Source of the DNA: an uncultured Alistipes sp.
GTDB lineage: Bacteria; Bacteroidota; Bacteroidia; Bacteroidales; Rikenellaceae
Length of the DNA stretch: 8,958 bases
Assembly (NCBI GenBank): GCA_959604655.1
Contig: CAUHCL010000086.1
Span: 1-8,958, forward strand
Direction: 5' to 3'
This document shows, piece after piece, positions 1 through 6,732 of the stretch (the first letter of the stretch is position 1; the number at the start of each line of letters is the position of its first letter). Position numbers and translations under genes: made by a program. The notes below the pieces were generated by a model. That model saw only the letters and a list, made by a program, of their open reading frames with translations. It had not been told where the DNA came from and made no database searches.

Positions 1-167
1 CCGCAGCCTCTGCCCCGCGGAGGCCCGCTGTCGTTCGCGAATGCTCACGTCGCGGCCCCGCAGGCTGCGCCCCGAAAGTTTTCCCATTAACTCCACATGC
101 GGCTCTTTGAGCCGCGCAGTTCGCCGCCCCACAGCAGATGCCCGAGAAACTGTGCCGCTGCGCGGCG

Positions 168-220
168 TTATCTTCGGCGGCTCGCACCTTTGGTGCGACC
201 CCCGCAGCCGCCGAAGATAA
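168..220. repeat. Nested inverted-repeat element (15-bp outer arms, inner hairpin)
   Basis: The outer arms 168-182 and 206-220 are perfect 15-bp inverted copies (TTATCTTCGGCGGCT and its complement). Inside them, 182-188 and 192-198 form a perfect 7-bp stem around a TTT loop. The right side carries an extra unpaired C-rich run at 199-205. The element lies upstream of the predicted lepA promoter, so it is probably not part of the lepA message. It could be a dispersed REP-like intergenic repeat or the terminator of an upstream transcript. I infer the repeat-family idea from its architecture and have not seen other copies in this window. Confidence 0.65.
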
Positions 221-240
221 ATTTTACACACGCCGTCTCG

Positions 241-267
241 GCAAAATGCAAGCGAGCTTGCTTTTGC
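241..267. repeat. Near-perfect 12-bp inverted repeat overlapping the lepA -33 region
   Basis: The left arm (241-253) reads GCAAAA-T-GCAAGC and the right arm (256-267) reads GCTTGC-TTTTGC. These are exact complements apart from one bulged T at 247, around a 2-base centre. The right arm includes the TTG (258-260) that serves as the -33 element of the lepA promoter. It could be an operator, or a structure left at the end of a neighbouring transcript. Confidence 0.6.
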
Positions 268-289
268 TCTCGCTTATTCGTATATTTGC
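258..289 (+). promoter_or_regulatory. Bacteroidetes-type promoter of lepA
   Basis: TATATTTGC at 281-289 matches the Bacteroidetes -7 consensus TAnnTTTG exactly. TTG at 258-260 lies 20 bases upstream, the usual distance for the -33 element. A TTTTG at 262-266 is an alternative but sits too close. Transcription would start near 295, giving a leader of under 20 bases before the lepA ATG at 312. No Shine-Dalgarno sequence precedes the ATG, which is normal in this phylum. Confidence 0.7.
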
Positions 290-311
290 ACACATTACAC
301 GAAACGGAACG

Positions 312-2102
<1,791 letters not shown>

Positions 2103-2167
2103 CGGGGCGGCTGTTGCGATTTTTGCGGTGCGCTGCGCTTTGCCGTCGTATTTTGACACGCGGACGG

Positions 2168-2198
2168 TTGCCGAATCGAAAAAGTTCGTTATATTTGC
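2168..2198 (+). promoter_or_regulatory. Bacteroidetes-type promoter of the tRNA-Gly gene
   Basis: TATATTTGC at 2190-2198 is an exact -7 box. TTG at 2168-2170 lies 19 bases upstream as the -33 element. The start of transcription would be near 2204, a few bases ahead of the tRNA at 2210. The box is identical to the one ahead of lepA. Confidence 0.65.
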
Positions 2199-2209
2199 AT
2201 TACGGAATT

Positions 2210-2282
2210 GCGGTAGTAGCTCAGTTGGTAGAGCATTGGCTTCCCAAGCCAAGGGTCACGGGTTCGAGTCCCGCTTACCGCT
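2210..2282 (+). tRNA. tRNA-Gly (anticodon CCC)
   Basis: The 73 bases fold as a complete cloverleaf. The acceptor stem GCGGTAG pairs with TTACCGC, with one G-T pair. The D-arm is GCTC/GAGC and the anticodon stem is TTGGC/GCCAA around the loop TTCCCAA, giving anticodon CCC at 2243-2245, which reads the glycine codon GGG. The T-arm holds TTCGAGT with one A-C mismatch at the base of its stem. The discriminator base is T, as in bacterial tRNA-Gly. The 3' CCA is not encoded and must be added by the CCA-adding enzyme. A promoter lies just upstream and a strong hairpin just downstream, so it appears to be a single-gene transcript. Confidence 0.95.
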
Positions 2283-2290
2283 CGACGTAG

Positions 2291-2323
2291 GACGGACGCT
2301 TGCCTTTGCGGCAGGCGTCCGTC
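2291..2323. terminator. Strong hairpin between convergent tRNA-Gly and malic enzyme genes
   Basis: GACGGACGC (2291-2299) pairs perfectly with GCGTCCGTC (2315-2323). The pairing continues inward for five more pairs, one of them G-T, around a 5-base loop at 2305-2309. The 14-pair stem lies between the end of the tRNA (2282) and the malic enzyme stop (2329 on the minus strand), so it is placed to end both convergent transcripts. It has no T-tract on either side, so calling it a terminator is inferred from position and stability. Confidence 0.6.
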
Positions 2324-2328
2324 GGCAT

Positions 2329-3576
2329 TCAGGAGGATGTGCAGTCGGCGTGTCCCGCTTTTGCGGCGCCCGATTCCGCTGCGGCAGCGGCCACGGCGGC
2401 AGGAACGGTATCGCGCAGGCGCGGGTCGAAGGGCGACGGGATCAGATAGTCGGGACCGAACGCGGCGTCGGGGCGGCCTATCTGTCGGCGAATATCCTCG
2501 GGGATCGACTGCCGCGCGAGACGGGCCAAAGCCTCGGCGGCTGCCAACTTCATGGTGTAGTCTATCCGTGAGGCGCGTGCGTCGAGTGCACCGCGGAATA
2601 TGTAGGGAAATCCCAGAAGATTGTTGACCTGGTTCGGCACGTCGGAGCGGCCCGATGCGTATATGGCGTCGGGCCGTGCCGTCAGGGCATCGTCGCGCGT
2701 TATTTCGGGGTCGGGGTTGGCCAGGGCGAGGATTACGGGGCGGTCGCCCATCGTGCGAACCATGGATCGGGTGAGCAGACCCGCTTTCGATACGCCGATG
2801 AAGACGTCGGCGCCGACTATGGCGTCGGCGAGCGTGCCCGAAGCCCGCGATGCGGCAAATTCGCGTTTCTCGGGAGTCAGGTCGTCCCGCGATGCCGTGA
2901 CTATGCCGCGGCTGTCGCAGAGAAGCAGGTTTTCGACGGGAATGCCCGATCGGGTGAGCATGCGCGCCGTGGCGATGGCCGCCGCTCCCGCTCCGTTGAT
3001 TACTATCCGCATGGATTCCATGCTTCTGCCCGTGCAGATGGAGGCGTTTATAAGCGCTGCGGTGACTATGATGGCCGTGCCGTGCTGGTCGTCGTGCATG
3101 ACGGGAATGTCGAGCGATTCGACCAGGCGACGTTCGATTTCGAAGCATTCGGGGGCCTTGATATCTTCGAGATTGATTCCGCCGAAGGTGGGCGCCATGC
3201 GTAGCACGCACTCCACGAACGAGTCGGGATCCTCGGCATCGATCTCTATGTCGAATGCGTCGATTCCCGCCATCATCTTGAACAGCATACATTTGCCTTC
3301 CATAACGGGCTTGGCGGCCCGTGCCCCTATGTTGCCGAGGCCGAGTACGGCAGTGCCGTTGGTTATGACCCCGACGAGATTACCGCGACGCGTGTAGTCG
3401 TAGCTGCATTCTGGGTCGGCCGCGATGGCCAGAGCGGGTGCGGCCACTCCCGGGGAGTAGGCCAGCGACAGTTCATGCTGCGTAGATACGGGTTTGGTGG
3501 GGCGGATCTCTATTTTTCCCGCGCCGTTCTGCGAATGGTAGCGTAATGCCTCGGCGTAAAGTCTCTTTTCGTCCAT
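2329..3576 (-). CDS. NAD(P)-dependent malic enzyme, single-domain (MaeB-type catalytic half)
   Basis: It catalyses oxidative decarboxylation of malate to pyruvate and CO2 with reduction of NAD(P), linking the dicarboxylate pool to pyruvate and supplying reducing power; it is cytosolic. The 415 residues carry the malic signature SLAYSPGVAAP with catalytic Tyr40, Lys95 in KPVMEGK, the metal-binding stretch LEDIKAPE (137-144) and HDDQHGT (161-167), the Rossmann motif NGAGAAA (194-200), and the downstream motifs ALANPDPE (284-291) and SDVPNQVNN (311-319). The sequence resembles the N-terminal half of MaeB more than the SfcA type. It stops after the AAAAAESGAAKAG segment, about where MaeB proteins continue into a roughly 330-residue phosphotransacetylase domain, which is absent. 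Cofactor preference cannot be read reliably here. The start at 3576 gives the usual family N-terminus. The gene converges on lepA and the tRNA. Confidence 0.95.
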   Translation of the reverse strand: MDEKRLYAEALRYHSQNGAGKIEIRPTKPVSTQHELSLAYSPGVAAPALAIAADPECSYDYTRRGNLVGVITNGTAVLGLGNIGARAAKPVMEGKCMLFKMMAGIDAFDIEIDAEDPDSFVECVLRMAPTFGGINLEDIKAPECFEIERRLVESLDIPVMHDDQHGTAIIVTAALINASICTGRSMESMRIVINGAGAAAIATARMLTRSGIPVENLLLCDSRGIVTASRDDLTPEKREFAASRASGTLADAIVGADVFIGVSKAGLLTRSMVRTMGDRPVILALANPDPEITRDDALTARPDAIYASGRSDVPNQVNNLLGFPYIFRGALDARASRIDYTMKLAAAEALARLARQSIPEDIRRQIGRPDAAFGPDYLIPSPFDPRLRDTVPAAVAAAAAESGAAKAGHADCTSS

Positions 3577-3581
3577 GTCTT

Positions 3582-3607
3582 CGGTTTGCGTTTAGTAATG
3601 CAAACCG
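3582..3607. promoter_or_regulatory. 8-bp inverted repeat immediately upstream of the malic enzyme start
   Basis: CGGTTTGC (3582-3589) and GCAAACCG (3600-3607) are perfect inverted copies separated by 10 bases. The repeat ends 5 bases before the malic enzyme ATG, so it could be an operator or a leader hairpin covering the ribosome entry site. I find no clean TAnnTTTG box for this gene; the nearest TTTGC lies inside the repeat itself and lacks the TA. A regulatory role is inferred from position only. Confidence 0.35.
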
Positions 3608-3646
3608 CGTACAAAAAGAGTGCTCGGCTTATCGTAAGCGGAACGG

Positions 3647-3679
3647 CAAAACGAAAGAGCGGCCTTTACGGTCGCTCTT
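3647..3679 (-). terminator. Rho-independent-type terminator of the unknown gene at 3730-4080
   Basis: On the minus strand a 10-bp stem (3679-3670 with 3664-3655, one G-T pair, 5-base loop) is followed by the T-rich tail TCGTTTTGCC. It sits about 50 bases past the stop codon of the unknown gene and ahead of the malic enzyme gene, so those two minus-strand genes are probably separate transcripts. Confidence 0.6.
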
Positions 3680-3729
3680 CGATGGATTGTCGCTGCGGTT
3701 TCGCACCTGCTACTGCGCCTCTGTACTTG

Positions 3730-4080
3730 CTACTGCGCCTGCCAGACGCTTATGTTGAATATGAAATCGCGCAGTTCGGAGCGTGTCGCCAGACGGCAGC
3801 AGGTATACTCCTGCGGCAGCGGTTTCCACAGAGTGAAGTTAATGAAATCGCGGGTCGATGCTTCGAGCATTATGTTCCCGTCGGTGGTTTGTTTGTCGAA
3901 TATCCCCCATAGAAGCGGGTCATTCTTTGCCCAATGCTCGCTCGGGCTGAAGATGTAGAGTTCTCCGACTTTGAAGTTGCAATCTTTTAGTTTCATAGGG
4001 AATAAGGTTGTTGTCGGGAGAAAGCCATGTTGTTCCCTCCGACTCGTCGGATTAACGGAACTCGTAACATTCTGAGACAT
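3730..4080 (-). CDS. Small protein of unknown function
   Basis: I do not recognise this family. From the ATG at 4080 it would be 116 residues. A second candidate ATG at 3996 gives 88 residues beginning MKLKDCNFKVGELYIFS, and this part looks like the conserved, folded core: alternating hydrophobic strands, many aromatics (EHW, LLWGIF, FTLWKPLP, ISVW) and a pair of adjacent cysteines (TCCRLATR). The 28 residues between the two starts are Ser/Thr-rich and look unstructured, so the shorter start is a real alternative. A longer frame back to 4191 is unlikely, because its ATG lies inside the terminator hairpin of the preceding gene. There is no signal peptide or membrane segment, so the product is presumably cytosolic. 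No clear promoter is visible, but a good terminator follows, which supports this as a genuine transcribed gene. Confidence 0.55.
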   Translation of the reverse strand: MSQNVTSSVNPTSRREQHGFLPTTTLFPMKLKDCNFKVGELYIFSPSEHWAKNDPLLWGIFDKQTTDGNIMLEASTRDFINFTLWKPLPQEYTCCRLATRSELRDFIFNISVWQAQ

Positions 4081-4174
4081 GATTCGTTCTAAAAGGGGGT
4101 GTGTTATCAATTGTCCTCGGGCACGAGGCAGACTGTTCGTGCGGATCGGTAAGCAGACGTTATGTTTACAAGTC

Positions 4175-4207
4175 GAAAAGAAGGTGCCCATAATAATTTA
4201 TGGGCAC
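4175..4207 (-). terminator. Rho-independent-type terminator of the DUF3244 gene
   Basis: GTGCCCATAA (4184-4193) and TTATGGGCAC (4198-4207) form a perfect 10-bp stem around a 4-base loop. On the minus strand it is followed by CTTCTTTTC. It begins 24 bases after the stop codon of the DUF3244 gene. It also overlaps the ATG at 4191, which argues against that start for the next gene. Confidence 0.7.
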
Positions 4208-4231
4208 TCCTCCGACTAAGTAAGTAACCAT

Positions 4232-4627
4232 TTATATAGCAAACGAACCCTCTGCCGAAAGGTCTTGGCCTGCTATTTTTATAGTATATTCGCCTTCCGC
4301 TTCGGGGGCTGCGAAACGTATCATCTCCTCGGCATCGGTGTCGCAAACGTGAGTCGAGACGATATTTCCTGAGGCATCCTCGATGGTGACGGTTACCTCG
4401 CCGAACATATAGTTGAAGTATACCTCTATCGAAGAATCGGCACGGTCGAGATAGGCTTCGATAAACTTTACGGCAGAGCGGGGACGCTCAATTCCACCTC
4501 CGATTAGTTTATCAAGATGTATTTCTTCAGTATCTCTAGTTGGTACATCTTTTTCATTTATATTTTGGCTACATACCTCACCTATTACGATAGATAATGA
4601 TACTAATAAGAAGAAAATTTTTTTCAT
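4232..4627 (-). CDS. Secreted DUF3244-family protein
   Basis: The 131-residue product begins with a clear signal peptide: Lys-Lys, a hydrophobic core (IFFLLVSLSIVIG) and a likely cleavage after Cys-Ser-Gln at about residue 21. The Cys there is not in a good lipobox (GEVC), so export as a soluble or periplasmic protein is more likely than lipidation. The mature part ends in a compact beta-rich domain with the pattern IEAYLDRADSSIEVYFN, VTVTIEDASGNIV and EGEYTIKI. This matches DUF3244, a Bacteroidales family of small exported proteins with an immunoglobulin-like beta-sandwich and no established activity. It has a TAnnTTTG box just upstream and its own terminator, so it can be expressed alone. 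The TPR/HTH membrane protein gene lies upstream on the same strand, with 156 bases between them. Its role is unknown; it may be a ligand, target or partner of the neighbour. Confidence 0.85.
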   Translation of the reverse strand: MKKIFFLLVSLSIVIGEVCSQNINEKDVPTRDTEEIHLDKLIGGGIERPRSAVKFIEAYLDRADSSIEVYFNYMFGEVTVTIEDASGNIVSTHVCDTDAEEMIRFAAPEAEGEYTIKIAGQDLSAEGSFAI

Positions 4628-4655
4628 GATTAAAAGTGATTAGTTGTTTACTTTA

Positions 4656-4687
4656 CAAAAGTAGACTCTGCCGCCCTCTTTTCCTAA
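4656..4687 (-). promoter_or_regulatory. Probable promoter of the DUF3244 gene
   Basis: On the minus strand TACTTTTG (4663-4656) matches the TAnnTTTG -7 consensus. About 20 bases further upstream is TTAGG, a weak match to the -33 TTG. Transcription would start close to 4649, leaving a short leader of about 20 bases before the ATG at 4627. The surrounding gap, 4628-4783, is AT-rich and shows no other gene. Confidence 0.5.
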
Positions 4688-4783
4688 TCTTTATATCTCA
4701 TACTATCGATTGCAATATGCTTATTTGCAGATGATTATATATTACAAAATATAATGATTTTCAACATCCAGATTGTCAGGCGG

Positions 4784-6544
4784 TTACTTCTTTGATTGCA
4801 TTTTGCTGATTAACAATTGATTATTATCTATGTATTCGGGATTGTCTCTTATTGCCATCATATATTTGACTATATCCAGCGACGAACCTTTAAGTCCCAT
4901 CTTATTTCCGATTTTACATCTCGTATTGTATATGCTCGAGATATTGGAGTGATTGAACAAAACTCGGATCTCCTCTTTTGTAAAATCGAGAAAGGCACAT
5001 GCGCAGAATGTTTTCTCGTGGTCGGTAAATTCGAATTTTTCGGCCAAACGCGTAACAACGTTATCATACATTATGTCTGCCAGTGCGACCAGATCCCCTG
5101 CCGTATATTTGTTTCCCTTGCTCTCTAAATTGATATATGCCGTGAACCGCTCTTTGAACGTATTGGGCAGAACACTCGTTATGGATATGTCGCATAGTGT
5201 TTTCAGGGAGTCTATTCGGCGTCCGAGCAATTCCAGTAATTTGTCGGCTCTGGCTCCCTTTGCCGCTGCCAAATCTTTCAAGTTTTTATACTTCAATGTA
5301 AGGTTCTCGTAATTCGCATCGACCTCTTCGATATATTGGCGATACTCCTCTATCTTCTGATTCTTACGTGCTGCGATATATCTGTATAAGCAGATAAGAA
5401 TCCCGCCTACGATGGCGGCCAGTATCAAAATCAATGAATTTACCAGCTTCTGAAGTTTGTGTTTGGCTTCGAGAACTTCATATGATCTTTGCAGATATTG
5501 GGTTTTATATTTTTGATCTAATTTTTCAATGAGATTACACTGCTGAATATATGTTATAGAGTCAAAAAGATGATTATATATTTCTCTATATTTAAGGGCA
5601 TTTTTATAATTATTAAGTTTCTTTTCGCACTCTGAAAGTGCGATGTATATTCCAATATTGCTGTCTGTACTTTTGGATATATGTTTTAATGAAGACAGAA
5701 AATAATATTTAGCAGAATCTATCTTATTTTGTTTCAGATATATCTGTCCTAATATTGGATAATGTAAAATCGGTATATTGTTGTAGTTTAATCTACGATA
5801 GGTGTTTAATAATTTTACTTTTGACTCTTCAACCATTTCATAGCTATTGTACATTTTAATGTTTATGCTCTGAATCTTTAATTCGACATCTAACATTTGT
5901 AATGTGTCATTGCCTTTTTCTATTATATTTTTCGCAGAGTCTAAATATAATAGTGCACTATCCAATTTATTATCAATTCTATATAATTCACTTATATTCT
6001 TTAACGATAATGTTTGGTTGTAATAGTGTTGAATGGACTCAAATGCTTTTGCGGCCATAATAAAATGATTTATGGCTTCTTTTGTGCTATTTTGATTATA
6101 ATATAGCATTCCTATCGCCGAATAGATCAATCCTTTGATATATTCGTTGTCGGTTTTCTCGGCATATATTCTGGCGGGAACGAACGCTTTCATGGCTTCG
6201 TCTATGTCGCCGGCATTGTTCGCCACGATGCCGTAATAGTAGAATGCCTGCGCACGTTCCTCGTTTGAGCCGCGGTGAGCGTAGTAGTCGCGGGCGACGC
6301 GGATTATGGAGTCGTTCTCGACATCGATGTAGTTCTTGTCGAGCGCCTGCGAGTAGAGCAGAGCGTATTTGGCTCTGTTCCTGCGCCCTCGTATGCGATC
6401 TATTCGGATCTCTTCGAGGATGTTCAGCGAACTGTCGGGATGTTCGAGCATAAGGTTTTCCGCCTTGTAGAGTTCCGAACGGTAGGCGGTTCCGCATGCA
6501 GTGAAAATCAATGTAAATAATGCAAAAAGTCGTTTAGGTACCAT
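4784..6544 (-). CDS. Membrane-bound TPR protein with C-terminal HTH-like domain (DUF6377-like regulator)
   Basis: The 586-residue product has the layout of Bacteroidales TPR regulators. It starts with a signal or lipoprotein-like segment (hydrophobic core, FTAC with Cys at residue 17). TPR-like helical repeats follow at about residues 20-330, for example AQAFYYYGIVANNAGDIDEA and the LYYNQNSTKEAINHF repeat. Then come a coiled stretch, one transmembrane helix (about 369-390, LVNSLILILAAIVGGILICL), a second coiled coil and a C-terminal helix-turn-helix-like region (about 505-560) with LDFTKEEIRVLFNHS and a following recognition-helix-like segment. The repeats should face the periplasm and the HTH the cytoplasm, suggesting a one-component membrane sensor and transcription factor; DNA binding is not proven. 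The ATG at 6544 is preferred because a promoter lies at 6576-6608; an extension to 6607 would start inside it. GC content swings sharply within the gene. The secreted DUF3244 gene follows downstream. Confidence 0.85.
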   Translation of the reverse strand: MVPKRLFALFTLIFTACGTAYRSELYKAENLMLEHPDSSLNILEEIRIDRIRGRRNRAKYALLYSQALDKNYIDVENDSIIRVARDYYAHRGSNEERAQAFYYYGIVANNAGDIDEAMKAFVPARIYAEKTDNEYIKGLIYSAIGMLYYNQNSTKEAINHFIMAAKAFESIQHYYNQTLSLKNISELYRIDNKLDSALLYLDSAKNIIEKGNDTLQMLDVELKIQSINIKMYNSYEMVEESKVKLLNTYRRLNYNNIPILHYPILGQIYLKQNKIDSAKYYFLSSLKHISKSTDSNIGIYIALSECEKKLNNYKNALKYREIYNHLFDSITYIQQCNLIEKLDQKYKTQYLQRSYEVLEAKHKLQKLVNSLILILAAIVGGILICLYRYIAARKNQKIEEYRQYIEEVDANYENLTLKYKNLKDLAAAKGARADKLLELLGRRIDSLKTLCDISITSVLPNTFKERFTAYINLESKGNKYTAGDLVALADIMYDNVVTRLAEKFEFTDHEKTFCACAFLDFTKEEIRVLFNHSNISSIYNTRCKIGNKMGLKGSSLDIVKYMMAIRDNPEYIDNNQLLISKMQSKK

Positions 6545-6575
6545 AATAAGATGATCCGAATGGTGATTTATTACA

Positions 6576-6608
6576 CAAAGATATGCGTTTTTGTCTCGGA
6601 TCGGCAAA
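6576..6608 (-). promoter_or_regulatory. Promoter of the TPR/HTH regulator gene
   Basis: On the minus strand TATCTTTG (6583-6576) is an exact -7 box. TTTG (6608-6605) lies 21 bases upstream as the -33 element. The expected start, near 6569, gives a leader of about 25 bases to the ATG at 6544. A perfect inverted repeat, listed separately, spans the -33 element and the spacer. Confidence 0.6.
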
Positions 6609-6614
6609 AACGCA
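6584..6614. promoter_or_regulatory. Perfect 10-bp inverted repeat inside the regulator's promoter
   Basis: TGCGTTTTTG (6584-6593) and CAAAAACGCA (6605-6614) are exact inverted copies separated by 11 bases, so the half-sites are about two helical turns apart. One half covers the -33 element and the other abuts the -7 box, where a bound dimer would block or guide RNA polymerase. The obvious hypothesis is autoregulation by the adjacent regulator. The alternative is a terminator for the flippase operon upstream, but the stem lacks a good T-tract after it on the minus strand. Confidence 0.5.
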
Positions 6615-6732
6615 GGTTAAATATGGATCTCGGAGATGTGTTTATTCCGAACAGACTTCGGGCGACCCGCTTCTTCAGAGGCGTGCGAGGACATGGTAAA
6701 TATATAAGGTATTGCGTCTCGAACCGCAGGCG

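Larger units (their letters stand above)
1..311. other. Gene-free, repeat-rich region upstream of lepA
   Basis: No convincing coding sequence is visible on either strand. The short reading frames here lack a start context and do not resemble any protein I know. The stretch is GC-rich up to about 215 and then becomes AT-richer toward the lepA promoter. It is full of inverted repeats: 2-9 with 62-69; a perfect 7-bp hairpin with TTT loop at 99-115; 111-119 with 158-166; 130-134 with 150-154; and the larger elements at 168-220 and 241-267, listed separately. Any gene to the left ends before this window, so the first bases may contain its downstream terminator region, but that cannot be told from here. 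Confidence 0.7.

Noticed and set aside
138..311. In-frame N-terminal extension of lepA from an ATG at 138
   Set aside because: The extension runs through the repeat elements and the promoter at 258-289 and has no LepA similarity; the standard LepA N-terminus begins at 312.
2210..2282. tRNA-Gly as an integration site for the AT-rich region
   Set aside because: Integrating elements usually leave a copy of the tRNA 3' end at their far side. I saw no second copy in the window, and a normal-GC malic enzyme gene lies between the tRNA and the AT-rich patch.
2189..3292. Long minus-strand frame overlapping the tRNA and the malic enzyme gene
   Set aside because: It is another frame of the malic enzyme gene, runs through a tRNA and a terminator hairpin, and its translation is low-complexity Arg/His/Gly-rich.
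4081..4191. Longer form of the unknown protein starting at 4191
   Set aside because: Its ATG lies inside the terminator hairpin of the DUF3244 gene, and the added residues show no folded-domain character.
4732..4765. AT-rich imperfect palindrome downstream of the TPR/HTH gene as a terminator
   Set aside because: The arms contain mismatches and are almost pure A/T, so the stem would be weak and there is no convincing T-tract; expected by chance in such AT-rich DNA.
6545..6607. 22-codon-longer start for the TPR/HTH regulator
   Set aside because: It would begin inside the predicted promoter, so it would not be on the transcript; the hydrophobic signal segment fits a start at 6544.
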